Shown: positions 12,241 through 24,912 of the stretch, one piece after another
How positions within the stretch are numbered: the stretch's first letter is position 1
Layout: every line of letters starts with the position of its first letter
Assembly: GCF_003597395.2 (NCBI RefSeq)
Contig: NC_133776.1
Span: 37,793,609 to 37,857,608, forward strand
Direction of reading: 5' to 3'
DNA from: Chelonoidis abingdonii
Lineage: Eukaryota; Chordata; Testudines; Testudinidae
Length of the DNA: 64,000 bases
The notes under the pieces: generated by a model
The model's database searches: none
What the model was told of the DNA's origin: nothing
What the model saw: the letters and a program-made list of their open reading frames with translations, nothing else
Position numbers and translations under genes: made by a program

Positions 12241-12248
12241 CTTCTGTC

Positions 12249-13049
12249 ATGGAGGGGAGGAGGTTTTTCTTCTATTGTTTGTTCTTGGATTATCCCAAAT
12301 CTCTGTTCTGTAGGTTTATGACTTTTCTCAGCAGGATTATTACCTTAATAAGGCCATGGTATGCTTAGTACTGCTACTATGGTCACATGAGAATTCAGCT
12401 GGGTTTGGAACCTACCTGTTTCTTCTCTAGTGAGCACCTTGATCTATCGTGATCAAATAAGAGTGTAAGGAACTATCTATGTCTAGTGACAGCAGCTAGT
12501 GTTATCCAATATTTTTCTCCATCTAGTTTTCTTAGGACTGGGTCTCCTGGTTTAAACTTGGGCAAGCTTTGGCTGTTTTCTGCTGTAGAGCCCCATATGC
12601 CAGAGTACACTGTGATTTACAGCTGGGAGTTGACCTTTTGTGATTGTCACCAGTTGTGGAGTTTAAAGCTCTCCAAAGGCTAATAAGATCTCCTCTGTGG
12701 CCAGTACAAGACCAACCAGAGGATCAGGGTTTCTCCCCTCTGTCCTGGGGAGACCTTTTCCTCCTACATATTTCATTGCATCTCTTTAGGTCTGCACCAG
12801 ATATGGACATGCCTATTTTTTTACATTGCTGAACTAACAGGTCCCTGCTATGTACTCTGTTAAACCATTCTTCACTGTCTCATCAGCAGTTCCTGCACTT
12901 TTAGAACCTTCTGAGCTCTACTGTGCATTTTCTGCACTGGGCTTCTCCTTTAGCAGGACATTTTCCTCCCTATTTCTAGTCCTCCTTAAGACCATCTCAG
13001 TGTCTGCAGTTCAGGTGCTGACTTTTGTGGTGTGTGTGTGCCATTCTCT
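12249..13049. other. Intergenic, no gene recognised
   Basis: T-rich sequence with small open frames on the plus strand but no recognised protein family. Confidence 0.35.
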
Positions 13050-13214
13050 CCTTTCTGCCCTCTCCTTCCCTTTGCCCCCACCCCCCAATGCAAGTGGCAG
13101 GTAGGGCCTTGAGGAAAAAGCCAGGCAGGAGCAGGGCCTCGAGGCGGCGCACAAGCAGAGTAGGGGGAAGGGCCATGGTCTGGGCATCGGGGCCCGTAAA
13201 AATTAATCTGGCCC
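13050..13214. mobile_element. Right end of a hAT-type element (truncated)
   Basis: GGGGCCCGTAAAAATTAATC followed by TGGCCCTG is the inverted counterpart of CAGGGCCAGATTAACTTTTT at 17416, so both are ends of one family. The left boundary is uncertain and no partner TIR was found upstream. Confidence 0.45.
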
Positions 13215-13710
13215 TGCGGGTGCTGAGAACCCCTTATTTTTTTTCAATGGGTAGTTAGGCCCTGGAGCACACACAGAGTTGGCACCTATGAGGCTAGGAG
13301 ATTAATTGCAGTGGTCCCACTAATGAGAGAGGCTGTAACACACATTCGTTGACTTTATAGCGGTATAGGTTTTGAATGAATCCAACCAATTTACTTGTCC
13401 AACTAAGCTAGTAGAGAAAACACTAGCTATGACAAGAGAACAGCTTTCCACAAAGCAGTAATGGGGCTTCGCTGTGATCAGTTGATTGTATTTTGCACTT
13501 TGCCCCAAAACTGATGTGTTTATTTAAAAAAAAACAAACATCCCTGCACACAGCTTGTCTACTGTGGAGAAGGGAGAAGGAAAAATATCTCTTTGGTCCT
13601 GGCTTTTGTTCTCTCAGATTGTCTATGGATGAAGATGCTAACTACAAAAACAGAGGTTTGGAGAGAATGTTGACAGTTGATCTCATAGCCATCCTGCTGG
13701 AAGGCTTTAA
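13215..13710. other. Intergenic, no gene recognised
   Basis: No feature was recognised beyond small incidental open frames. Confidence 0.4.
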
Positions 13711-13894
13711 GGCAGTGTGGCTTAGTGGATAGGACTCAGATTCAAGAGACCTGGGTTCTAGCCAGTGCTGCCACTATCCTGCTGGGAGACTGTGGGAAAG
13801 GTGCCTCAGTTTCTCCATATATAAATTGGGGATAATGATCCTTAACTCTTACATAACACTTTGAGATCTACAAATGAAAATCACAATATAAAAG
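13711..13894 (+). mobile_element. MIR SINE
   Basis: Well-preserved tRNA-derived SINE. The head has an A-box-like TGGCTTAGTGG and a B-box-like GGTTCTAGC. The core follows (CTGCCACTATCCTGCTGG), then GTGCCTCAGTTTCTCCATAT, AATTGGGGATAATGATCC and CTTTGAGATCTACAAATGAA. The order matches the MIR/CORE-SINE family. It is not a functional tRNA gene: there is no acceptor-stem pairing. Confidence 0.8.
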
Positions 13895-14420
13895 GTAGGC
13901 AGTATTTTAATTAAGTTACATGTTCTGTGTAGGTCTTCAAGGCAACTTGATCCAACACAAACGTACTCAATAAACTTCATTTTTTTTGTGTTGTGGTAAC
14001 TGACATGTGACAGGAAGTAAGAGGCACCAACTTCACTATCCAAATGCTGTGAAGTTTTGCCTTGGATCACCATGTGACAGATACTCAGCAATTTTTCTTC
14101 TGATGCTGAGCACTTTTGACATGAAATACCTGGTCATAAGATAACAAAGATATGCAGGAAATGACTAACCCATTCTGGGATGGGCCAGCATAAGTGGAGG
14201 TAATGGAGAGCCCCTAAATCTATTTTTAGTCTTGTCTTTCTTCCTTGGAGAAATTGGTATTTCCAGGTCTGTGTGGAAATGCCTGGTGTCCATTAATAGT
14301 TTGAAACTTTTATTGCACTTCACTTGGACACAGATGGGGAGGAAACTTTCTTGCAGTACTGGTTACTCTGACTTTTACAAGCACGTGTTAATATGAAGAT
14401 AAGAATTGACATAATTCTCG
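13895..14420. other. Intergenic, no gene recognised
   Basis: Nothing recognisable was seen. Confidence 0.4.
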
Positions 14421-14545
14421 TAGGCTACATCCATGCTGCAAGCTAGGGGTACATGTACTCTCATCAGCTGTCAGAGAGCTAGTGAGAGTATAAATAGTCA
14501 TGTAGCTGTGGTATCATGGGTAGCAGCAGCAGAGGCATGGCATAG
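14421..14545. mobile_element. Partial fold-back MITE (tentative)
   Basis: GGCTACATCCATGCTGCAAG, TCTCATCAGCTGTCAGAGAG, CATGTAGCTGTGGTATC and GGGTAGCAGCAGCAG resemble the interior of the CTACACTGC-type MITEs of this window, but only one end can be placed. Confidence 0.35.
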
Positions 14546-14585
14546 CCATATTTAGTGAATAATAAATCATATTCACTAAATATGG
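14546..14585. repeat. Perfect 16-bp inverted repeat, 8-nt loop
   Basis: CCATATTTAGTGAATA at 14546-14561 is exactly complementary, in reverse, to TATTCACTAAATATGG at 14570-14585. The spacer is ATAAATCA. Confidence 0.85.
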
Positions 14586-14980
14586 AATCATTGGAAATCA
14601 TACTAATGGGGAAAACAAATAGAATGACTTATCCAGGCTGAATGTCATGTTTGCCAGTTTCTGAATCTCGCTGATTTCATATCTCTAATCATATCTCAAA
14701 CCATACCAGAAGCCTCTGGAATAAACTTTAGAGTTTACTCTAGATGACACACATATATCGATTTGATCCTTTTAAAATGCTGACCAGTGGCAGGCAAGTG
14801 CAATGAAAATGGTAATTTCCTTGTTCTTTATGGTGTCTATCCTATGCAATTCACAGTCTTCCTGAATTTTCTGTTGCAGAAGCATTTCCAATGATCTGGT
14901 CTGTGAAGTGCTGTAAATGTGTCTGATTTCATTCTCACCCTCTTCTCTGCACACATAACTAGCAAAAAAAAAAAAAAAGA

Positions 14981-15051
14981 GCCAGACCCTCAACTGGTGT
15001 AAATGGGTGCAGCTCCATTGAAGTCATTATACATCAGGTGAAAATCTGGCC
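14981..15051. repeat. Palindromic dispersed repeat (71 bp)
   Basis: GCCAGACCCTCAACTGGTGT at the left faces ACATCAGGTGAAAATCTGGC at the right around GCTCCATTGAAGTC. A related unit occurs at about 15740-15830 (AAACTGGTGTAATTC...GAAGCCAATGGAG), showing a dispersed family. Confidence 0.55.
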
Positions 15052-17124
15052 CACACTTCCTGTTACAGGCAGTGATTTGAATCAGACTTGTACAAAAATA
15101 TGGTTTCTACCAGAGCACTGAATCAAAGAAGGATAGTCTCTGTTTTCCCCTTGCAGTAATGTCATCACTGCTTATGTTTGACATGAACTTTATCTTAATG
15201 TATTTCAACTCTCAACTCTGTGCATGTGCCTGTTCAGTTTTTAAATCCTTTCCAGTAAGGAGTAAGTCAATTAAACTGTCTTCTTAAAACTTCACAGGTG
15301 TGAAGGCTTAAGAGCAATGCCCCAGAAAACAGATCACAACAGGAAACCTATTAAAAGATGTATCACTGATTTGGCTTTGTCCTCCAAATGCAAAGAAATT
15401 CAGGGTTAAATGTGTCTGATCCTAAATTGTATGTGTTGTGCTTTCATATTGCTGGGGCTCTCAAAATATTCTTTCAAAAGAATCAGGTGGTGTGGAATAT
15501 CTGCCTAGATTCTGATTGCATTGGTTTGTTTTAGTTTTGTGAAACTCCAACTATAGTAAGATCTTTCCTAGAAGTGGAAATTAATAGCCCCTCATATTGT
15601 AATCAATGTTTTCCCAAAGCACACTAGTGATTTTAAACCATAAAATTATTTTTTTTTAAATTAAATTAAATTTTAAATTCATTCAAATAGTTAAGCCCAG
15701 AGTCACATGGAGTTACTCAGATGATCTTTACTAAATACAGTGGGATCTCACTTAAACTGGTGTAATTCAGACATTACTCTACTGAAGCCAATGGAGTTAT
15801 AATGGCGTAAAACTTCTGTAAGTCAGAGAAAAACTAACAATGAAATTGCATGACAAAACAGTGCAGTGCTGACACATGGCTATAAAATTACAGTTCATGT
15901 GTTAGCCTTTCCAACATTCAAGACAATAGCCATTGTCCTTCCTCTACCAAAGTTCTTTATCGATATCCTCATGGTAAAATAAAAAAATCCATTTTATACT
16001 GAGTATTGTACACTTTTAATCTGTAGCCCCAAAATAAACAGATGTGTAGTTTACACCTGGTCATAAGGCTAACAAGAGAGACTTGTGATTTATGGGAGGC
16101 ACTATTTACCTGTTCTCCTAATACAAGAACAAGGGGGCATGCACTAAATACTTTCATTTTCATGGATCATTTTTGTTGATGTGTTCCAGCCCAGTAAATC
16201 TACCTAACTAACAAGAGGGCTGCTCTCAGGGCCTGAGTCCAGAAATGAAGCCTGACAGTATGTGACCTTAAAGCTACAAAATAATGATTGATAGCAGGAC
16301 TGGTGTTTCCATCTGCTGAGTTTTCCACCGTAATCTCCAGAGCTGGGGGATCAAAGAGTGTAGGCTCTTCTATTCTGACTCATCTGTTTCCTTATCTTCC
16401 CACCCTGTCCTTCAAAACTGTGGTGTTTGTTGTTCAGAATGTAGTTTCCAAATTCACGCTTAGAGTGGGCATCTTTGGTGGGAAGGGGTGTTGTGGCTCA
16501 GATGCTGCCTCTCCTCCCCTCCACCATGTGGCCTTGCAGGAAAACTGAAGAGAGGAGCCAGCAAAAGGCTACAGCTTCTAGGGACAGAATAAGCAAAGCA
16601 GGGACTGCTGCATTGTGTGTGTTTTATGTAAAATGGGACCCAATCTGAGTCACTTCTCCTCCTCCCAGTGCTCTGGGGGCTCTAGGATCCACTGCTGCCT
16701 CCTCTCCACACTGCCTTGTAGCCCTGGGGAAGAGCTGCAGAGAAGAGCCAGACAGGGACTCCATTTGCTAGGCGCAGCTGAGCAGGAACCTTGTCCACCT
16801 TTGGACACCCCAGGCATTATTGTAGAATGTTCTCTGACAACCAATTAGCGCAGGCAGAGACTGTTTGCGCCAACCATCCACCTCCCTCACAGTCTCTTCA
16901 CCTCAGCTTCACACCACACCTGCCCCTCCTTCCTTACTTCTCCTCAGCCCTGTCCCCCTGCCTTGCCTTCCCTTCACTTTTCATTTAGCCAACACCCTCC
17001 TAAGCAAATCACCTCACCCAAAACATTAAAAAAGTGGCACTAACATGCAGTTTGCTGCCGTCACATTGTTCATTCTGCTGATGTGTTCTGCCCCTTCCCC
17101 CACCCTGTATCTGTCTTATCTGCT
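15052..17124. other. Intergenic, no gene recognised
   Basis: No coding signal was recognised. It includes a second copy of the 14981-type palindrome at about 15740-15830 and a T/C-rich stretch at about 16860-16990. Confidence 0.4.
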
Positions 17125-17240
17125 GAGACTGTAAGCTCCTTGGGACAGGGACCAGCTACTGCTCTGTGTTTGTCCAGTGCCTAGCACACTGGAGCCCCAT
17201 CCTTGTTTGGCCCTTGGTAGTAGTAAGGATTCCAACAATG
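17125..17240 (+). mobile_element. MIR-related SINE 3' segment
   Basis: GAGACTGTAAGCTCCTTGGG, ACAGGGACC, CAGTGCCTAGCACACTGGAG and CCTTGTTTGGCCC. The same sequence of blocks recurs at about 43500, 52140 and 63080 in this window. Confidence 0.6.
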
Positions 17241-17415
17241 ACACAGAAATGGATGAAAGGTTTTCTTAAAGTCTGGTACATGTCCTACTCATTTTAACCA
17301 TAGTCCATTTAAATGAGATGCATGCAAAGTGGTTTCCAACATAACTAATTCATATTGTACAAGGGTACCAGCTATCATAGCCAGCCCTGGGAATTAAGGG
17401 CAGGGGGCCAGCAGG

Positions 17416-17500
17416 CAGGGCCAGATTAACTTTTTATGGGCTCAGCACCACATATTTGTGGGCCCCCACAGGGCAAGGTGCAAGGGGGCGGGATGGTTAA
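17416..17500. mobile_element. Left end of a hAT-type element
   Basis: It starts CAGGGCCAGATTAAC, continues TTTTTATGGGCTCAGC and matches in inverse the right end at 13214. The matching right end was not found nearby, and sequence downstream changes into the composite repeat. Confidence 0.5.
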
Positions 17501-18960
17501 TCTCCAGAGTGAAGGGTGGGCTGGGGGCAATGAGGCACAGTGCGGCGGGAGCAGCCCTGCTCTGTGCAGCCCAGCAGGAGGACTCTGTTTACCAACCTGC
17601 AGCTGCCAGACGCACACTGGCCTGCCCAGCCCTGTGCTACCAGCATCCCCCTTCCCCTTGAGAGCAAGCATGCACTGCACCGCCCCCCTGCCCAGCGCCC
17701 CCTCACCCAGTGACCTCCACCACAGATCTCTATGCCCAGCCCTCCCAGAGACCTCCTCTGCTGGCCTCCCACCACAACTGCACAGCAGCCTGCACACCAC
17801 ACCACACCATCGCCTGCCACCCATAGACCTCCCCACTGCCCACCACCTTCTCGCACTCCCGCCATCACATCTGCACAGCACCCCATATTCCTGAGGGGAT
17901 TCTGTACCAAAAAATTTAAAATTCTGTGCACAATATTTTAAAATTCTGCAAATTTTATTTGTCAATAAAAAACATGGAGGCTCCAACATGGCAGTGGAGA
18001 GCACAGACCACTGGTTGCATGGTGGTGGGAGATTACCCTGTAGCCTCCCCCCGACCCCATCCCGGGACAGAGACTTGGCAGTGAGGCTGCACCCGATCCT
18101 GACACAGTGAAAGGGCCAGGCCTGCCCCAGAGACACCCTGGGGCCCTGCCCCCCTGTGTCAGGTCCTCCAGATGTGGGTGCCAGGCTCAGCACAGCAGCA
18201 GGATCCAAGTGCAGAGGGACTCGGTGTGGGGGATCCAGGTGGGAGTAAGAGAGCTCTCTGTGGGGCAATCTGGGTGTGGGCTGCTCAGTGGGAGATCTGG
18301 ATGCAGAGAAGCTCATTGGGGGGTTCCAGGTGCAGGGGCAATGGGACTCTGCAGGGGATCCAAGTGAAGGTGTTTGGGGCTCAGCAGGGGAGGTCTAAGT
18401 GCAGGTGGTTGAGGCTTAGTGGGGAAGGTGTCTGGGGGGCTCATCAGAGTGGTACAGATGCAGGGAAGATGGGGCTTCTCAGGGTGAGCGTTCGATGGCC
18501 ATGCTTATCAGGGGAGCCCCAGCTTCTGCCAAGGGGATGCTGCACTCTGGGCTCCAGCTACCCCCCTGCCGCCTCTTCCCCCATCCCATGCCCCTTCTCC
18601 ACAGCTCTATCGCCTCCCCACCCCACCCCCTTCTTTCCCCTGCCTCTTTCCCCCAACCCCCACTTCTCCTGCCCCCTTCTCTTCCCCATCCCATGCCCTT
18701 CCCCACTGCTCCATCTCCTCCCCATCCCATGCCCTTCCTTCCCCACTGCCTCTTCCCCCTGCCCCCACTTCCCTCATCCCATGCCCCTTCCCCACTGTTC
18801 CATCTCCTCCCCAGGCTTGGGGGGCAGAGGGGAAACTGCTCCCCAGTACTCACCAGCGGAGCGGAGTGGTTTTGGGCCGGGTCGCTCCACTTCCTGCCAC
18901 CTGGTGCGTGCAGAGTGAGTGCAGGGCTGGCCACAACCCCAGATGGCATCATTGTGACCA
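17501..18960. repeat. GC/CT-rich composite repeat
   Basis: A CT-rich block (17600-17880) abuts a short AT block with repeated AAATTCTG words (17896-17970). Next comes a GC-rich stretch with recurring GGGGATCCA(A/G)GTG-type words (about 18200-18480), then the C-rich minisatellite at 18560-18810. Frames up to 296 codons on both strands here are proline- or glycine-rich, overlap each other fully and have no recognised domain, so I treat them as compositional. Confidence 0.5.
18560..18810. repeat. Degenerate C-rich minisatellite
   Basis: Irregular tandem repetition of CCATCCCATGCCC followed by a CTTCCCCACTG-type filler and CCATCTCCTCC. Unit copies start near 18581, 18686, 18722 and 18774. Spacing is variable, so the repeat is old or interrupted. 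Confidence 0.6.
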
Positions 18961-20000
18961 CTTGCTAATGGCATCCTTCCTTTACCAGGAGGTTTGATTT
19001 CAGTCTATCCCAATGCTTCTAATACATGCTGGGATTGGCCAGTGGGTTGCACTGGGCAGAAGCTGGCCTTCCCATGCTCTGTTCTCCTGTCTCTGCAAAA
19101 ATTCACTGCTTGTTTTGTAGGAGGCTTGGCAATTGCTCTGTGCTGTAGTTTGGATGGGGCTGCAGGCCTTGATCACTCCATAGGTTAACAGGATGCTTGG
19201 GACATGAGTATCAGGAGAGGGACATCAGTGGCAGCTCAGAATGGCTGTTGCCTTTCCCTCCCTCACTACTGCCAGGGCAGGTGCCTGTAGGGTTTAAGCT
19301 TGCCTGAACTTAAAGGTTTAATAAAGTTGCAGCCATTTGGTCATAAGATTCCAAATTTGTTTCTCTCATCAGCACCCTGCCATTAGCAAGAATTTACTGA
19401 TAAATGAAGGAAAGAGAAGTGAACTTCACTGCACATAAAATACAATATGGTTCCAAACTGGAAATGTAAGAGCCAGCATTTTCTCTTTGCTTTTCTCTTC
19501 AGGCATGGATGGTTTAGGGGCAGTTCACTTGTCCGTGGAGTACCGAAGGCCAGTGAGAATACAGCAGGAATATTTCTAGCACAGTCTAACAGAATTTTCA
19601 TCCATCAAGACTCAAGGGACTTCAGTGATGCTCTGCCAGCTGCTCATCCTGAAGGTAATTTTGAAATACAATCTTTCTGCAATGTTGCTTTTATCAATGT
19701 TCCTCAATCTTGGCAGTCTGGAAGTTACTTAATTTGATATACATATCACATTCCCCGCTACCCTCCAAAGCCTCCTCCCAATTTTTGTTATTTATTAGTA
19801 TGTTATGCGAATGGAGTAACTGATCGTAGTAGAAGGCTGTTATCTTCTGTGTGGACCAGGCACTGGAGGGGGATGGAGACACACACTTTGTCAGTGGGTT
19901 TTACAGCTATTTGCTATACAGGAAGTGAATGCTGATACTCAGGAAGCGTAGAGGAGCATGCTCTAGTGATTGCTGGCTCTTCAGCTCTTCCCCACAACTT
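18961..20000. other. Intergenic, no gene recognised
   Basis: No recognisable feature was seen. Confidence 0.4.
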
Positions 20001-20280
20001 CTCCCTATGCCTTTCTGTTCCCAGCTCCTGCCCACTGCTCCTGCCCCTGCACATCCCCCTGTCCATAGCTATTCTCCCTCACTTCTCCCCTACTCCTCTT
20101 CTTCCCTCCTTCCCTCCCTTTGCTTCTGCTCCTGCTCATGATTTCCCATTGCTGGCTTCTATCCTTCTCCCTTCCTCCTAGTTCCTTGTCCTACCTCCTT
20201 TCACCTCCTAGTACATATTCTGCCTGTCCCAGACCACTGCCTGCATCTCTTTCCCCTCCATCAACCCTCTGCATTCAAAA
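20001..20280. repeat. Pyrimidine-rich (CT) tract
   Basis: About 280 bases strongly biased to C and T on the plus strand, with CTCCTGCCC and CTTCCCTCC words. It gives overlapping leucine/serine/proline-rich frames without domains. Confidence 0.6.
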
Positions 20281-20439
20281 CAGGCTGCCTCCTCTCTTCC
20301 CTGCTGCCTGGGAGACAGCAGCTAGAGAAAAGAGAGTACAGGAGAATCTCTCTTCTCTCAATTTGGGTGACTGGTGCCAAAGGAGCAATTTCAGGAAAAG
20401 CCCTGCTCAGGTCTTGCAGTCCTGGGCTGGAGCATGCCC

Positions 20440-20935
20440 AGTCTCTCTGTGGGGATGGTGCATGCACATTCTGGTTGGCATCTAGGAGCTGTGAGGGATT
20501 TAACATTAACATGCTCAGTGCAGATGGAATCTTCAGAGAATTTAGCTGCCAAATTCTTCCAAGTCTCTACTTGTGTGAACTGACATATTTCAGAGCCTTA
20601 TAACTTGGCCAAATTTGAAAATTTTTTCACAGGAACAGCAAATTATCTCTTATTCCAGGTCAGTGCCCTTGCCACATTTTTAGCCCTTGCTCTAAAGATT
20701 AGAGATGCTAGAGCATCTCAATGAAACTGTTGTCCATATTTTTTAACGTGGGCAAAACAATATATTTTCCTCTACCTTGTTTTTGGAAATAACTGAACCA
20801 TTTTTGCTGAAACTTTCCAGAAAGATTCAGCTGGAGGTGGGGACCTGGAATGGAAAATTTCAGCCTGAATGGTTTAAGTTTTGCAGTTATAAGCAATTGA
20901 AAATAGAGTCTTAAAATGGAAAGTGTTGGGCAACC
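20440..20935. repeat. Possible unclassified dispersed repeat
   Basis: The words CCTTATAACTTGGCCAAA (about 20595) and GCAGTTATAAGC (about 20883) face each other in inverted orientation, and TTTTGGAAATAACTGAACC and TGGAAAATTTCAGCC recur in style. I suspect a dispersed element but cannot place the ends. Confidence 0.3.
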
Positions 20936-23900
20936 TTAACTACAGATGTTGCTACCTCTGCTGCCCATCTCACATTAAACTGGTTATGCTAATGGGAACT
21001 TGTGAGGCCAGAATCTGCCTCTCATAGAGCTACTTGCATACTAAAATACTACCTGATGTGAGCAAAAGGGATTGTGAGCGGCGCTCTAGTCTGACTGTCT
21101 GGAATTTGAATCAAGTCTAATTTTGCTGGAGACACATTGACGTTACCCTTTCTAATACTTAATTTTGGGGGCAAATAAACATTTAGCAAGTAATATGCTG
21201 AGTATGTTTAGTCTTTTTGAAAAATATTCTTTCATACCAACCTTGAGAGGAAATAAGTCAACAGGAAAATTAATAAGTTACACTTGCAAAAAAAGGTTAA
21301 GAGATGTGAACATGTGCAAATGTAACCTTCATATATAAGATCTTCCTAAACATTCTAAGATAGAAAATATTTCTGTTTTGTGGGTTTTTTTAAATTAAAT
21401 GAGGCTTTCCAGTTGTTTACATGTACACTCAGATTGCTACACAGCAATTACTGTTTCATGTAACCTGGAATACTATGTGAGGAATGTGTGCTATAGCTAA
21501 AATAGCCAAATCCTCAAATAGTTTTATGTGCTAACTGCAGGTTGAACCATAGATAGAACAGCATGGTCCTTTTTAGATTAGATCATTCCAATGGAGTTTG
21601 TTTGTTCCAGTGTTTTGTTAATGGAACCTTTCAAATGAGGATTAATATAGCTAAAATTGACAAATCCTGGTTCAAAGACATTAAGTGCCAGGTACCCTTC
21701 AGAAAATCAAAATCTGCAGCTTATGTTAATATGGTATTTGTAAAAGTCATCACCATGGTTTCAAAGTTAGAAGCCCACTAAATCCCTAAAACTTCAGTCA
21801 GTGAAAAGTCAGACTCACAAACAAGCAGTTCTTGTTCTTTTTCTCTGCTTTTCTAAATAATAGAAAATAAAGGTCTCCAGGGAGATACAATTTCAGTGAC
21901 AGCAATTTAACAATTTTGTTTAAGTGCTTTCAGTATGGAAGTGCTGAAATGTTAGTAAATATTGGCTTCTCCAAACAAAAAAATGGCACGGGAGTCTGAT
22001 CTACACTAAACATTCAAATACCAGATCTCTTCAGATAAGCAAAGAAAAATGGTTTAAGAGAAAAATATTAGAGTAGCTGTGATGGTGAGATACTTTTAAA
22101 AATTGGTTTCACACATCAGTTCTTAGTCATAAAGGCTCTGAGCTGATAGCTGTCAAACTGTAGATAGCTGGATACAACTCTCTTGGCTCCTACCTATTTT
22201 GAAAATTCTACTTCTATATCCCAGCGTCACATTCATGCTCTGTTGTGTCTGCCAGACATTTTCCCCATTTTCCAAACATCATCAAGATTTCCATGTTTGT
22301 CTAAAAATAGCTGTCAGCAATACTTTGGTATTTGGGTCATAGAATGCTCAAATTCATTGAACATTCATAAATATTTTAAGAGATGACAGAGAGAACACTT
22401 TTTAAGACCCTATTGCATTTATACTCAAGAAAATTACTATGTAAAAATGTGCCTTCTTAACGTGCCTACAGATCTGCTTCCTGTGTACATTCAGCCTCAT
22501 CTGCTTATGTTACTGACAAATATAGTTATAGGTCCTGATTCAGGAAAGCACTTATGCATGTGCTTCAAAGCCATTGAAAGCAATTCTTATACACTGTTTG
22601 AGCTGGCATAAGAAATCATACCCCCATAGTGCTCATTGCTGCTCCTTGTAGACAAGCCCTAAGTTTCTGTCACAGAAAGTTCCCAAGTGGTGGTGATTTG
22701 TAAGCCAGAAAAAAAAAATGGTACTCAACTTTTGATCCCAGGATGAGTTTCTTTCTATTTGAGAACTGAACAAATATGGTCTGGAATCAATGAGAGGCTA
22801 AATGGAAAGCCCACATTGAAATCCCTTTGCAAAGTATAATCACACTTTTAAAACTTTGAGAGGTTTCTTGTCTGTTTCATTCTATTTCATCCTCTTTTCT
22901 CAGCTGTCCTCCAGTAAGTTTCTCCTCTCTCCTCTTTGGATAAATGCCGATGCTCATGCTGTTTGATAGTGACATGACTAAATTCTGCTCATTCTTCATG
23001 ATCAGTCTGTAAACGTTTGGTTGAACTTTGCTTGTAACATCCCACAAGCAGGAGAAAAACTGGAATGTTTAAAAATGTAATTATCTAGAGCAAAGAGAAC
23101 AAAATTACATTCCTAAGAATGTAAGTTGCAGACTTCCGGGTGTCTTTACCAGAATGACACCTCAAGGACCATAAAAATATTGAATCTTGGCATGCTAAAT
23201 GTAACAGTAAGCTGTGGAATGAGATGCCTTGGTCACCTGACAAAGGTCACAGTTACAAAGATTAATCCCCTTGTCACATGACATGGGTTAAAATCTTTTG
23301 TACTCTGACTCACGTCAGGTAGTGATGGCCAAGAAATAAAGTTCAGTCTGTTATCAGCATGCCTGAGTATCGTACCTTTATTTTTTAAAAAGGGTTTTAA
23401 CTTTTTTCCTCTTTTGGGATCTTATGTATGTTTTAGATTTCTAAAAAATCTTCCTGTCTGTAAATTTAAGCATGTGCATAAGTGTTTGCAGGTGTGCCTT
23501 TAAGAAACATCCTTATTTGGGGGCTTCTCACAACTATAAGCTCAGAAATCCTTTCAGTATCGGTCATATGTTACCAGACACACTTTCTCCATTTCCCCAC
23601 AACCCTGTCAAGGGAAAAAAAGCAAACTTTAGTTATTTGATTACACTGTAGGTTATATAGGGATGGAATTAAACTTGTGGGCAACTTGTTTTTCTCATAA
23701 CTTTAAGTATGATAGTCTTGCTTTAAAAACTTTCAAATATGTAAGCAGATATCCTTTTTCTATGTGCTGGCATTAAATCAAAGCAATGTGTATTGTATAT
23801 ATAGCACTGTTTATATTTCTGTGTCCAGTGCAAATTCCTATACAATTTGACAGTCATAATTATGGAAAACATTAATTTTTTTGTGTGCTTGATTTAAAGG

Positions 23901-24912
23901 TGAATTGCAAAGCAAAAAAAGAGTTTGGGAAAAAAACTCTGCCATGGTGTTGGGCTGCACTCCCACCCTCTATGGGTTTTGAGAGTACCTCAATAATATA
24001 GTTAGTAGCTGAAGAGAGGCATTGTAGTAATAGGAGCAAGCGCTCTCCTATTCAGGCAAAGTTAACAGATTTCACCCATTGGCTGGAGCAATTTGGCAGC
24101 TGGTGACCTAGATACATAAGATTTGCACTGCACATTAAAATCAGTGTGCATGACAGCAATGACTTTAATATCTGCCATAATTCACACCATTCTTTGACTC
24201 TTCTTATTAAAAGAAAACAAAAGAGGAAAAAAACCACTTGCAACCATATTAACATCAATGGTGATTTTGAATTTGTACAATCTAAGTTTATTTTAAAACA
24301 AATACTTATATGTAACATGCTTGCTGATGGTGTCTCCCAGAGCTGTGCTAAAATATGAATTGTATGGAGTTATCTTGTTAGTACGCAGAAAGGAATAAAA
24401 TGTGCTTGCAGTTTAAAAGCTTCCCATGGGCATACTGCTTTGAAATTTGAATTCTGTGGGCAGCACTACATTTATAAAGATTTTTCCAGTTAGTATGTGA
24501 CAGAGATTTGTGCATGTATGTTCAACAGTTCTTTCAAAATCACTTCTGTGGTGTAATGCCAATAAACCTATGGCCCCCCTACACACCGAAATGTCACAAA
24601 ATGATAGGTTCCTGGAACACAATAAAACAGTACTGTTCTGCAAAGGGTTAACTTAAAAATAGCCCAAGAAGTTTTAATAAAATGCCATAGTGTATCCAGT
24701 TAGGCCTCAGTCCTGCAACTGACAGAGCCTGGGCTGCCATACTGAAGTCAGTGGGGCTCTGCCTAGCTGGAGCTGTGTGCCAGCATGTTCAACTGCAGAA
24801 CTGGGTCCCTATATTGTAAATTCTTGCTAAGCATTTTTAAATACAACTCAGTTGGCCAGATCTCCATTGCTGTACATTGGTGTTGCTCCATTGACTTCAG
24901 TGGAGCTATAAC
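20936..24912. other. AT-rich intergenic DNA, no gene recognised
   Basis: About 4 kb of AT-rich sequence without recognised coding potential. A half-hairpin GTCCTGATTCAGGAAAGCAC lies at about 22532, related to a dispersed palindrome whose other half appears near 50265. Other short palindromic pieces lie at about 24695-24780. Confidence 0.4.

Noticed and set aside
12041..12313. Several overlapping small frames around 12 kb
   Set aside because: They coincide with a hAT MITE with its own TIRs and TSD.
13711..13790. tRNA-like head with A- and B-box words
   Set aside because: It is continuous with the MIR core and tail and has no cloverleaf pairing, so it is a SINE and not a tRNA gene.
17426..18316. 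296-codon minus-strand open frame
   Set aside because: It lies in GC-rich repeat DNA, overlaps equally long frames on the other strand, has biased glycine/serine/proline composition and shows no domain.
18172..18918. 248-codon plus-strand open frame
   Set aside because: Its second half is a translated C-rich minisatellite (proline/phenylalanine/histidine repeats).
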